Positions 18,599 to 26,832 of a stretch of 64,000 bases of DNA are shown here, piece by piece. Numbering within the stretch: position 1 is the first letter of the stretch; the number at the start of each line of letters is the position of its first letter. The notes beneath the pieces were generated by a model. That model did no database searches. It had not been told where the DNA came from and saw only the letters and a list, made by a program, of their open reading frames with translations. Location of the stretch: NCBI GenBank assembly GCA_033764965.1, contig JANRIN010000154.1, forward strand, positions 31,504 to 95,503, read 5' to 3'. The stretch comes from JSC-12 sp033764965. GTDB taxonomy: Bacteria > Cyanobacteriota > Cyanobacteriia > Leptolyngbyales > Leptolyngbyaceae. The position numbers and the translations under genes were made by a program.

Positions 18599-19246
18599 AT
18601 GACGGCAACTCTGATTCAAAGTCCCGACCGAGTTGTATTTGAAAATATTAGCTGGCAAACGTATCAGGGGCTAGTGAAAGATTTTGAGCAGCAACCCGCT
18701 ATGCGGCTCACCTATGACCAGGGTATTTTGGAGATCAGGATGCCGTTAGATCCACACGAAACCTACAAGAAACTCTTGGGGCGGTTGGTGGAAGCATTGA
18801 CGGAAGAATTGGCGATCGAGGTGCGGAGTTTGGGATCGAGAACCTGCGATCGGGAGGATTTAGCCAAAGGGTTAGAACCTGACCAATGTTACTACATTCA
18901 GCATGAGCAAGCCGTATGGCAGAAAGAGCAGATCGATTTGAGGGTTGATCCGCCTCCCGACCTGGCGATCGAAATTGACATTACCCGTAGCTCTTTGAAT
19001 CGACTTGGCATTTATGCCGCTTTGGGAATTCCTGAAGTCTGGCGTTACGATGCTCAGACTCTCACCTTTTATGGTTTGGGCGATCGCGGCTATCAAATTT
19101 GCAACCATAGTCTTGCGTTTCCTTTTTTAGCCGCTTCTGACCTTGAGCGATTTTTAAGCTTAAAACAAACAACTAGAGAAAATGCTTTAATCCGTCAATT
19201 TCGAGTTGGGTCAGAAGTCAAATTTAATCCTCCTAATTTACATTAG
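18599..19246 (+). CDS. Uma2 family (DUF820) putative endonuclease
   Basis: 215 residues of the Uma2 family, which is greatly expanded in cyanobacteria and has a PD-(D/E)xK nuclease-like fold. Seen here are the N-terminal WQTYQGLVKDFEQQPAMRLT, the acidic PPPDLAIEIDITRSS carrying the predicted catalytic Asp/Glu, and GIPEVWRYD. No real function is established for the family; association with mobile DNA is usual. It diverges from mgsC with only 33 bases between the two starts and sits at one end of the stretch that separates mgsC from the other NMG genes. Confidence 0.88.
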   Translation: MTATLIQSPDRVVFENISWQTYQGLVKDFEQQPAMRLTYDQGILEIRMPLDPHETYKKLLGRLVEALTEELAIEVRSLGSRTCDREDLAKGLEPDQCYYIQHEQAVWQKEQIDLRVDPPPDLAIEIDITRSSLNRLGIYAALGIPEVWRYDAQTLTFYGLGDRGYQICNHSLAFPFLAASDLERFLSLKQTTRENALIRQFRVGSEVKFNPPNLH

Positions 19247-19547
19247 GCGCTTTAACCGAACTTAAACCAATTTAGTTTTTTACTTCAATTCAACCTACAA
19301 AAACTACTATGCCAAGAGGCTTATTGGTGTTGGGTTTCACAGTGTTCTACCCAACCTACATCTGATAACAAGAAAGTTATAGGAATGCGAGTTAAGTAAA
19401 GTGGTAGATTCTGTGGAATAGATATCTTTGTCTGTCTCAAACAGCCAAGACGCTATCCCACTTTATTTAATACATGATCCATAGGGGCGATCGAGCTTAT
19501 TTTGAAACCTATGGATCGATCGCCCGTCTGGAAAGACTATGGAAAGA
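19247..19547. repeat. 301-base gap with dispersed palindrome copy and a 10-bp hairpin
   Basis: No gene seen. At 19321-19362 there is a copy of the TTGGTGTTGGGTTTCA...CTACCCAACCTAC palindrome type, found also at 22911, 27036 and 56637. At 19476-19485 and 19508-19517 a perfect 10-bp inverted repeat (GATCCATAGG / CCTATGGATC) encloses a 22-base loop. It lies just beyond the stop of the MACPF gene and may act as its terminator. Confidence 0.65.
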
Positions 19548-20789
19548 TTACCCCCAGGGGCTTACGAACAAAGTTTGAACAGCAGTGGCGTATTTCTTCA
19601 TGTCGAGATATGGTTGCGCCTCCACCGCATGGGGATAGCTAGCAAACTGATCCATCAGTGAAATACAAGTATTTTGCAATGTTGCATCTTGGATGAGTCC
19701 AATGGTGGGGAAAAGCTTGTCGTAAGATGCCACATTCCAGTAAATCGCTTTATCCAAAGATTTCGCCCAAGTCTCATAGCTATCAGTGGTTCCGTCACGA
19801 CCGCCAATTTGATTAAAAGACGTAATCTGGTATTTAGTAGACTTGGTCGTACTTTGTGAACTACCTTCAGCATGGCTGTAAGCACCGCCACCACCAATGC
19901 CATCGAACTTAGCTTTGAAGGAACCGCCGAACTCCTTTTTTTCGCTTTCCGCCTGCGTGTACTCAGTAATCGTGGTGGAATCTGAAGAGTATAGGGCACC
20001 ACCCAGGGTAAATTCCAGGGGAATGTAGTAGCCCCACTCATTCAGCACCTTTAGCAGGGCATAATACTGCTGAAATGGGTTGTTATTGGAATGGATTGCA
20101 CTATCAACCGCTTTTTCAAAGGCTGACTCCACCTCAAGATCACTCATTTGGACCTGAGCCATTACTTTGCGAACGGTATACTTACCAGTGATGTATTCCG
20201 TCACATTTTCACTGCTAGTAGACTTGGTTTTTTCGTAAGAAAACTCAGCACTCGCATCTACATAAGGGCTTTCTAGGCTAACCGATCCCTTGTCTACGCT
20301 GTTCTCTTCCATTGTCTGCGCCAGTTTTGAGAACGAGTAGGAGTAGTCAATTTGGGTAGAGATACGAGGTTTCACTGGTGAGGGAAACTTTCCGTTTTTC
20401 CAGGAATACACGTTGTGAAAAGTCGGTCCGAAGCCGCTCTCCTTAAAAGTCAACCCTTTGAAAATGTCAATGTTGGTAAATATCGCATATTTCTGTGCTC
20501 CTGACAGTTCCTTGTAGTGTTGCACGCCATCATCAACCCCGATCGGATCAACAATAGTTCCAGCTCCGATCGTGATAGCAGTGGTAGTTCCGAGCAAATC
20601 TGCCAGGGTGATGCTGGATTCCTGATCCTGATCAATTTCGCTGCCCTGATTTAGAAACAGGTCGGAGGAAGACATATACCCAGCTTTTTCGAGCTGTTGG
20701 CGTACAACGTTGAGCAAATCATCCGGGTCAAGCGACATGGATTTGGAAACTTGTCCGGCTTTGCTAATGGTGATGAGTTTTTTTGACAT
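19548..20789 (-). CDS. MACPF (membrane attack complex/perforin) domain protein
   Basis: 413 residues. Residues ~1-75 (SLDPDDLLNVVRQQLEKAGY to ITLADLLG) look like a small alpha/beta, perhaps ubiquitin-like, domain that is also present in the next protein upstream (20831-21982). The remainder matches the MACPF layout: long helical segments that become membrane hairpins around residues ~110-240, and the family signature in the form EWGYYIPLEFTLGGALYSS at ~248-268, in place of the common YGTHY-x-LGG. A Gly/Ser-rich amphipathic stretch (FDGIGGGGAYSHAEGSS) follows. MACPF proteins make large pores in target membranes. The ATG at 20789 has AGGA at a proper distance; one at 20798 touches it. No export signal is seen. 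Confidence 0.78.
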   Translation of the reverse strand: MSKKLITISKAGQVSKSMSLDPDDLLNVVRQQLEKAGYMSSSDLFLNQGSEIDQDQESSITLADLLGTTTAITIGAGTIVDPIGVDDGVQHYKELSGAQKYAIFTNIDIFKGLTFKESGFGPTFHNVYSWKNGKFPSPVKPRISTQIDYSYSFSKLAQTMEENSVDKGSVSLESPYVDASAEFSYEKTKSTSSENVTEYITGKYTVRKVMAQVQMSDLEVESAFEKAVDSAIHSNNNPFQQYYALLKVLNEWGYYIPLEFTLGGALYSSDSTTITEYTQAESEKKEFGGSFKAKFDGIGGGGAYSHAEGSSQSTTKSTKYQITSFNQIGGRDGTTDSYETWAKSLDKAIYWNVASYDKLFPTIGLIQDATLQNTCISLMDQFASYPHAVEAQPYLDMKKYATAVQTLFVSPWG

Positions 20790-20830
20790 GGTGTGCATTC
20801 CTATTCTGAGGTGTACCGAAAACAGTGTCT

Positions 20831-21982
20831 TTATGCCTTCCAGACATTCGGGTCAATATCGTTGATGCCAGAAAATACAGCCATTGCCTCAGCGTGCGAG
20901 TTGAACACAAAGATGTAGAACGTCACTTCGCCAATGATGCCGGACGGGCTGTTGTCCATTTTTAGATCATAGACAGGATCACCAAACGGTTGCGAGGACT
21001 GCTGTTCGGCGGGCGCAGTTGATGCAGGCTGTATACTGTTGCCAGGTACTGTTACCTGCTGCTTGGCACCAGTGAGCTGTCCATAGGGTGTGCCGCCAGA
21101 GTTACCTGTAGTCTCGAAAAACATGGCGAACCGTGCTGCCCGTGCCAGTGGGTGGTGAACCTGGGGAGTGGGAATGGGTTGGTTACAGGTTATGGTTTTG
21201 CCATCCTTAGTTTTATATTCCGTGACAATCCAAGTCCTGATCGTAAATTTCATATACTGCAAGACTTTGTCGCCGCCAATCTTCATCGAAGAAGTTGGCA
21301 CAACCTGGATCATTTTTTTGTCGATGGCGGCATTATTAGAGGAATACCGTTGCAAGCCGGTGCCAGCATAGTTGTTCGGTGTACAGCCTGAAAAAGAGAT
21401 AAACAGAGCACCCTGATTATCAGTTATGGGCGTACCTGCCTCTGGCTTGATGCTATATCCATAGGCTGCCGCACCCCAAGAACTCAAGTTGAACTGGATG
21501 ATGCTATCTTTTTCGCAAACCACAACATTGCCCAGTGTGCCAAAGCCTTTAAGGTCGGGGTTGGTAGCTTTCACATTCGTGAGCATCAAGGGAGGCATTT
21601 TGCCCTGGTTTAGAGACTGAGCATTGGATTCCGTGTTGAGCGCAATCTGGCAGCTCATGTAGCGATCGAAGAACCAGTTCGTATTAAAACCAACCAAATC
21701 AGTCTTTACTGTCTTGGTGACATTTGTTAGATACAGTTGATTTTTCAGACCTACCACCTTCTTTAAAGTGGCAACATCCTCAAAATTCATCGACAAAATC
21801 ATGTCGCTATATGTACCTACATGGTTTTGGTAGTTGATAAAGCGATAGTCGTCGGTAATATACGAACCCATTGCCGTCCGTACTTTGTCTAGCGTTTCGT
21901 CGGGATCAAACTTGAACTGTTTCGAGGTGGTAGAGGTGCCATCCTCGCTATCTCTGTAAACGGTATATTCCTGCTGTGTCAT
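20831..21982 (-). CDS. unknown protein sharing an N-terminal domain with the MACPF protein
   Basis: 383 residues, not recognised. Residues ~18-75 (KQFKFDPDETLDKVRTAMGS, then DYRFINYQ) resemble the start of the MACPF neighbour (DPDDLLNVVRQQ), so both probably carry the same small N-terminal module. The C-terminal half (IQFNLSSWGAAAYGYSI, MKFTIRTWIVTEYKTKDG, EVTFYIFVFNSHAEAMAV) is rich in beta-strand-like and aromatic sequence. There is no signal peptide or membrane helix. It lies 41 bases upstream of the MACPF gene on the same strand, and a 75-aa gene precedes it by 55 bases, so the three are likely one operon. A role as partner, chaperone or second component of the pore is inference. Confidence 0.75.
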   Translation of the reverse strand: MTQQEYTVYRDSEDGTSTTSKQFKFDPDETLDKVRTAMGSYITDDYRFINYQNHVGTYSDMILSMNFEDVATLKKVVGLKNQLYLTNVTKTVKTDLVGFNTNWFFDRYMSCQIALNTESNAQSLNQGKMPPLMLTNVKATNPDLKGFGTLGNVVVCEKDSIIQFNLSSWGAAAYGYSIKPEAGTPITDNQGALFISFSGCTPNNYAGTGLQRYSSNNAAIDKKMIQVVPTSSMKIGGDKVLQYMKFTIRTWIVTEYKTKDGKTITCNQPIPTPQVHHPLARAARFAMFFETTGNSGGTPYGQLTGAKQQVTVPGNSIQPASTAPAEQQSSQPFGDPVYDLKMDNSPSGIIGEVTFYIFVFNSHAEAMAVFSGINDIDPNVWKA

Positions 21983-22037
21983 GATGGGGCTGCTTGGGGT
22001 AAGTGATAAAGAAGAACGCGGCTAGAAGATTTAGTAG

Positions 22038-22265
22038 TTAAATTTCAAAAGTACTCCCCTCAGTCGGTATACCTTGTCCGCTCATGTATTTACCCTCTAC
22101 AACACTGGCTTCAGGAATATGATTGAACCTTGCATAGTTCTGTTTGGCAGCTTGAGTAAAATTCCCACTTTCAGTGTGGGAGACGTGAGCACTTGACTGC
22201 TTGCGATAGTAAGTTTTCGCTGGTAACGTACCAGAACTCATTTTCTGTGTCATGTAGAACGCCAT
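22038..22265 (-). CDS. 75-residue unknown protein at the head of the MACPF operon
   Basis: Not recognised. The start at 22265 is supported by a strong AGGAG 9 bases upstream; a start further up at 22307 would lack this. The sequence is polar, rich in Ser, Thr, Tyr and His (TYYRKQSSAHVSHTESGNFT), and has no hydrophobic segment or cysteine. It is spaced 55 bases from the next gene in the same direction. Its real expression is supported by the ribosome binding site and by its position only. Confidence 0.55.
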   Translation of the reverse strand: MAFYMTQKMSSGTLPAKTYYRKQSSAHVSHTESGNFTQAAKQNYARFNHIPEASVVEGKYMSGQGIPTEGSTFEI

Positions 22266-22437
22266 GATATTAACTCCTGAATCTAGACACGCTAAAATCG
22301 GCTGCAAATGGTTGTTTGCAACTCATTTCTCAATCCTTGAACTAACAGTAGGCTATCAAAACGTAATAATTTTGTCTTTACGGAAAAGTAAGGAAAGTAT
22401 GGTTTAATTTAGATTACATCGTTCAGCTAGAAAAACT

Positions 22438-22776
22438 ATGGAGTTTGACCAGGCATTAGATCTTGTCAGTGGTCTGTTTCATCGAAAAGTTGGTAGACCT
22501 CTTACCCCAGTTGAAGTTACTTTACTGTTTGGGGCGTGGAATAATTGGAACTACGATCGCATCTCTGAACGATCGGGCTACACCATCAACTACTTGCAAC
22601 GGGACATAGGTCCTAAGTTCTGGAAGTCTTTAAGTGAGGCATTGGGTCACAAGGTCAACAAAACTACCTTACGTGCTACCTTAACCTATTTGGATGATCC
22701 GCTCCCCCCACTCCCACTCCACATTCAATCAACAGTTGATCAAGCAATGGAACAGAGTGAAGCTCGCATTTTCTGA
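22438..22776 (+). CDS. stand-alone vMAP-type N-terminal helix-turn-helix protein
   Basis: 112 residues. The sequence ALDLVSGLFHRKVGRPLTPV, then LLFGAWNNWNYDRISERSGYTINYLQRDIGPKFWKSL and ALGHKVNKTTLRA, is the helix-turn-helix that starts many large cyanobacterial NB-ARC, WD40 and TIR proteins (the vWA-MoxR-associated protein N-terminal domain). Here the domain stands alone, followed by only ~35 residues with PLPPLPLH. It is either a complete small regulator or the remnant of a larger signalling protein. It diverges from the MACPF operon with about 170 bases between the starts, so it could regulate that operon; this is inference. Confidence 0.78.
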   Translation: MEFDQALDLVSGLFHRKVGRPLTPVEVTLLFGAWNNWNYDRISERSGYTINYLQRDIGPKFWKSLSEALGHKVNKTTLRATLTYLDDPLPPLPLHIQSTVDQAMEQSEARIF

Positions 22777-22910
22777 GGAGAAGCCCCAATAGGCAAAATA
22801 AGCAAAACCTTACAGAGCAAACTTCCTTACGAAAGCATTAATATCACTGGGATGATGGATATTACGGAAGCGCAAAAAGCCAGCTAGTTTGTAGTTTGGA
22901 GAGGGAGCTA

Positions 22911-22966
22911 ATGAAACCCAATGAGCCTCTCATTGGTGTTGGGTTTCACTGTATTCTATCCAATCG
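22911..22966. repeat. copy of the dispersed GGGTTTCA palindrome
   Basis: GAAACCCAATGAGC faces CATTGGTGTTGGGTTTCA, forming an imperfect hairpin. The right part closely matches the copy near 19321. It lies between the HTH gene and the end of the lipoxygenase/P450 operon. Confidence 0.65.
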
Positions 22967-22969
22967 ATG

Positions 22970-23551
22970 TTAATTACTTTTGACAACGACTAAGCATTCA
23001 GGGTTGACTTTTTCTAGCATTTGTTGATGAGCAGGGGTGTAGTGTCCATCGCGATCGACGACTCGCCGCAGAACGTATTCACCGACGCGAGGAACACCCC
23101 CAAACCACACATTTTTGCGATACCAGATGTCGCCATTGGTGCCAGGATCACGAAACAGGGTCGTGTCTACAACCCAGCGAGGCACAGGAATCCCAAACGT
23201 GTACGGCGTAATTTGTGCCCATTCTAAGGAGTCATCTTTGAACTGAATTTTGTAGGTGAAGCTGGAGAGCCGAGCACCTTGTAACAGAATCCAACCCGGT
23301 AGGGTGTTGTGAAATGTCCATTGTAGAGGGGCAGTAACGGGGATGGAAATCGTGCGGTTCACTGCGTCCCAAGCCAGGTTATAGAAGGTGATGCAATGGT
23401 CTGGCAGGGGATTGCCATCCATGAAAAAGACCCCTTTGAGGATATCTGGCAACGTCGTTGGAGTCACGGCAGTCATCCAATCGGCAATGGTATCGAGTTG
23501 TTTGACTTCGATCGCAGTGGTCATGTCGGTGCTCCCGATCGCAGTGGTCAT
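22970..23551 (-). CDS. unknown 193-residue protein, third gene of the lipoxygenase operon
   Basis: Not recognised. The sequence is rich in aromatic residues and alternating beta-strand-like stretches (NRTISIPVTAPLQWTFHN, SSFTYKIQFKDDSLEWAQI, PRWVVDTTLF, VGEYVLRRVVDRDGHYTP), which fits a small beta-barrel or lipid-binding fold. There is no signal peptide. It follows the P450 gene by 32 bases on the same strand, so it probably acts on a product of the lipoxygenase/P450 pair or carries it. The start region is duplicated: ATGACCACTGCGATCG occurs at 23551 and again nine codons later, each copy with its own GGA-type binding site, so either ATG might be used. AAGGA stands 9 bases before 23551. Confidence 0.7.
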   Translation of the reverse strand: MTTAIGSTDMTTAIEVKQLDTIADWMTAVTPTTLPDILKGVFFMDGNPLPDHCITFYNLAWDAVNRTISIPVTAPLQWTFHNTLPGWILLQGARLSSFTYKIQFKDDSLEWAQITPYTFGIPVPRWVVDTTLFRDPGTNGDIWYRKNVWFGGVPRVGEYVLRRVVDRDGHYTPAHQQMLEKVNPECLVVVKSN

Positions 23552-23583
23552 GGTGCTATTCCTTTAATTAAAAATTGTGGGCA

Positions 23584-24930
23584 TTAACGTTGACTAAATC
23601 CCTGTAAAACCAGGGTGTTGGGCGTAACCGCAGTCACTTTCTCAAGGTCCCATTTCACTTCTGTAATCGAACTCCATTGGTAATGCTTGAACAGATACAA
23701 GCAAAAGATTTTGATGAGTTCGATCGACAAATCTCTGCCGGGACAGGCTCGCTCATGACCATAACCATTCCACGACAAAAGATCGCTATAGTCCCGTGTT
23801 GGGTCGAAATCGTCTGGATTGTCGTAGCGATCAGCATCCCGGTTGGCAGTAAAGATCGAGCCTAACAAGCGAGTGCCTCTCTGGAAGGGACATTTAGATT
23901 CCCCAATTTGTACCTCTCCCGATTCCTTGGACAATTGGCTGACAAACCGCACAGGCGGATAGAGTCGCGCCGTTTCCAGCACCACGTTTTGCAGCAGAGT
24001 TGCCCGTGCCAGGGTTTCTGCCGTGATTGGATCGGTGCCATTCCAAATCGTATTAGCTTCCGCTACGATATCATTTTTCAAGTTTTGATTTAAGCACAGC
24101 ACACCAATCACCGATCCCAGAAGAGCACTGGTGCCAGCGGTTCCGGCAATATGAATCATGTCAAACAGGCTGTTGGCGATCTGGTGTTCGTTCAGATGGT
24201 AAGGTGCAGCCGTTGCCACATAGGATGCCCATTTAGGCGATTGTTTGTATTTTTCTGTGAGTTGTTGGCGGTGGCGAATGTGAGGCGCAGTTTTAAATGC
24301 CAGCAAATACTGACTGATGAAGTTGGGGATAGACGCAAGTGGTAAGGCTTGAATATAAGCGCGGGAGGCGGTAATTTCAGCTTCTGATAGGGGGAGTTGA
24401 AACACCAGTTGGTGCAGTAGCTCCACCATCATCCGGGGCAGATCATCGCCAACGTGTAACTGATTTTTTTGTACCGCTTTTGCTAGAAACTGTTGAATCA
24501 GTTGGGCGATCGCGTCCGCTTGCTGCGCTGGATTGCTCAAAATCTGCTCAAATATAGCTCGAACTCCCGTATGCTCAGTGCCATTCATGCCCAAGCTCAG
24601 GGGATTGTTGAGCAAAAAGCTGGGAGCCAGAATGCGAATAATGCCCAAATCATTACCTCGAATCTGCGGCTCCACTTGCATTAGGTTTTTCACATCCGCG
24701 TGATCCGTATGGATGATTGCCTGATCCACCGCAAAGTAGCGATTGCCGATGTGTTTTTTACGAATCAGGAGAAAATCTGTCCATTTTTTGAGGATGATCA
24801 AGCCGTCGCGGTAGTAGGCTTGTAGCCGCAAAAACTTACCCAGAGCGCTGGTATAGCCCACTTTGGCAAGACGATAGGAGAGTTTGATCTGGCGATCGTG
24901 GGCTTTTAGAACTTTTTCGGTGAGTGTCAT
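23584..24930 (-). CDS. cytochrome P450, CYP74-like (fatty-acid hydroperoxide metabolism)
   Basis: 448 residues. P450 hallmarks are the ExxR helix (VLETARLYPPV), the PERF-like NPDDFDPTRDY, and the haem-binding loop ending HERACPGRDLS with Cys396. The I-helix reads HIAGTAGTSALLGSV and lacks the oxygen-activating acid-Thr pair (AGxDTT) of monooxygenases. That absence is typical of P450s that rearrange peroxides without O2 or reductase, such as allene oxide synthase and hydroperoxide lyase (CYP74) and relatives. It lies 9 bases after a lipoxygenase gene, which would supply the fatty-acid hydroperoxide. The precise product (allene oxide, aldehyde, divinyl ether or epoxyalcohol) cannot be read from the sequence. 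Confidence 0.86.
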   Translation of the reverse strand: MTLTEKVLKAHDRQIKLSYRLAKVGYTSALGKFLRLQAYYRDGLIILKKWTDFLLIRKKHIGNRYFAVDQAIIHTDHADVKNLMQVEPQIRGNDLGIIRILAPSFLLNNPLSLGMNGTEHTGVRAIFEQILSNPAQQADAIAQLIQQFLAKAVQKNQLHVGDDLPRMMVELLHQLVFQLPLSEAEITASRAYIQALPLASIPNFISQYLLAFKTAPHIRHRQQLTEKYKQSPKWASYVATAAPYHLNEHQIANSLFDMIHIAGTAGTSALLGSVIGVLCLNQNLKNDIVAEANTIWNGTDPITAETLARATLLQNVVLETARLYPPVRFVSQLSKESGEVQIGESKCPFQRGTRLLGSIFTANRDADRYDNPDDFDPTRDYSDLLSWNGYGHERACPGRDLSIELIKIFCLYLFKHYQWSSITEVKWDLEKVTAVTPNTLVLQGFSQR

Positions 24931-24939
24931 AGGAGTTTC

Positions 24940-26832
24940 TCAAATATTGATGCTTTGGGGGATACGGGAAGGTAGCAAATATTCGTAGGGTGGGCGATCG
25001 TGGTTACGTTGCTGAATGGTTTCTTCCACCTGTTTGAGTTTGGCTTGAAACGCTTGCAGGAAGGGCGTGATGCGCGAATCGGTGAAATGGTTTTGGGGAT
25101 AGTCGCCTAGAGTGTTGTAATACATAGAACCCAACAGGAACAGTAGATTCAACTGTCGCTGAGCTTGATCCAGGGGCGGCAACAGATTCAAATAATCCTG
25201 CTCACTCACTTCACCCCGTAGGGTTGAGGCAGGCATATATCCCGCCAAAGGCAAGACTGGCGCGTAACCCATCAAATCCTTTTGGGGGAAATTCACGGCG
25301 GCGTGTTGAGCGCTGGCAGTGAAAATAATCAGTGTGATTGCGTCTACCAAATAGTCGCGGGTTTGGATGCCGCCTGCCTGCCCAAAGCCAACCACTCGCC
25401 CTCCATCATATGCCTGAGCCGCCGCTGCCCAAGCTTGGAGGGTAGCATCGCTTTGCACAGCCGCATCCGAGGGATAATACACCTTGAGGTAATCGGACAC
25501 CCAATCGTGAATGGCGTTCCAAATCAGCAGAGCATCATCCCGGTAAGGATACACGGGCAGCAAGTTGGGATCATCCACACCGCGTTGTTTGAACTGGAGC
25601 GGCAGCATCGCTTCGTCAAATCGGTAGGACTGTAGCCCTTTGACTGCCAACACACGGGAATGATCGATCGTCGGACTCAGCAAGCGATCGACACCGCCCC
25701 CTGGTGCAATCAACACTCGTTGCGCCGCATCATTGATTGCCAGCGTTCCGGCAAAGTGGGGGCGCAACAGCAAACTTAAAGGATGGGTCGGTAACAATTG
25801 GTGGTAGGTGGGTAGGATAAATGACCCCACAAACAGGTGCGTCCGAGCCAGATGATGCACGGGTTCGTGCAGTGTGGCATCGGCAATTTGCACGATCGTC
25901 TTGGCAAACAACCAGGCATACTTGCCAGAACTGGGGGTGATGATGGGGTTTGCGGCTCCGGGAGTTTGTCCGGCTTGAATGGCGATCGGACGCAGCATCC
26001 GGTTCGGTTCCGAGCCTCTTGGCACCGCAAACAACGCCAGGGGCGCATAGACATACTTTTGCTCGTGGGGAAAGGTGCCATTGATCGCCCCATCTAAGAT
26101 GGCGTAATCTGCCAGGTAAAGCCGTCCCTCCTGTCCGGCTGCGCTCAAAGCATCCTCGCTACCCATGACTGCTTGATACTGCTCATTGGTCACGGGGAAG
26201 CGATCTCCAGGACTGGAGACTCGCTCGATCACCAAAGGATTGAAACCCGCCACACGCATATAAGCAAAGACTTCGTCTTCCTGGAAGTTTTGGGCGATCG
26301 CGGGTAACGGGATTTGCGGCATCAGCTTTTCATACTCTTTCAGGCTGGTGACGTGTCCGGTGGGTTGCCCTTCGTATAACAAGGCTTGAACGCGGTCTAA
26401 GGAATCGCGAAAAATGGTTAATCCACTTTCTCGAATCAACGAAAACAACAAATCATCTAATTCGTGAAAATCCTTAGAAACTCCTTTAAGCAGAAGCTGA
26501 GGCACAATTTGTAACAATCTTCCAATCAGGCTAGATTGAAAGGGAATAGCTCCCTTTAATACGGCTTCGTAAATAAAAAATTTGACATCATCTCGAACTG
26601 ATTTCGTACCTCGATTGCCCCGATTGGTAATTAACGTATTAATAAAAACGGTACGAATTTGCTCCACCAGTAGCCAATACCAATCCTTGGTGAATTGATC
26701 GGCTTCCGGCAATTCGTGCGCCATCGCGATCGGGGGGATGCGCGTGTAGTTATATTGATAATCCCGTCTGGCAACATCCAGTCCGTCAGAGTTTGAGGTA
26801 GGTGTGGGTGAATTGTGAAGTGGGGCAGACAT
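24940..26832 (-). CDS. lipoxygenase
   Basis: 630 residues. Inserts O2 into polyunsaturated fatty acids to give hydroperoxides. The non-haem iron ligands are all present: His327 and His332 in HHLARTHL, His510 and Asn514 in QHAAVNF, and the C-terminal Ile630 in the terminal PQSINI. The length fits a bacterial one-domain enzyme without the plant PLAT domain, and there is no catalase-like fusion as in some Nostoc enzymes. I use the ATG at 26832; a GTG two codons upstream is possible. It is the first gene of a three-gene operon with the P450 (9-base gap) and the 193-aa unknown. Positional and stereo-specificity cannot be deduced here. Confidence 0.93.
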   Translation of the reverse strand: MSAPLHNSPTPTSNSDGLDVARRDYQYNYTRIPPIAMAHELPEADQFTKDWYWLLVEQIRTVFINTLITNRGNRGTKSVRDDVKFFIYEAVLKGAIPFQSSLIGRLLQIVPQLLLKGVSKDFHELDDLLFSLIRESGLTIFRDSLDRVQALLYEGQPTGHVTSLKEYEKLMPQIPLPAIAQNFQEDEVFAYMRVAGFNPLVIERVSSPGDRFPVTNEQYQAVMGSEDALSAAGQEGRLYLADYAILDGAINGTFPHEQKYVYAPLALFAVPRGSEPNRMLRPIAIQAGQTPGAANPIITPSSGKYAWLFAKTIVQIADATLHEPVHHLARTHLFVGSFILPTYHQLLPTHPLSLLLRPHFAGTLAINDAAQRVLIAPGGGVDRLLSPTIDHSRVLAVKGLQSYRFDEAMLPLQFKQRGVDDPNLLPVYPYRDDALLIWNAIHDWVSDYLKVYYPSDAAVQSDATLQAWAAAAQAYDGGRVVGFGQAGGIQTRDYLVDAITLIIFTASAQHAAVNFPQKDLMGYAPVLPLAGYMPASTLRGEVSEQDYLNLLPPLDQAQRQLNLLFLLGSMYYNTLGDYPQNHFTDSRITPFLQAFQAKLKQVEETIQQRNHDRPPYEYLLPSRIPQSINI

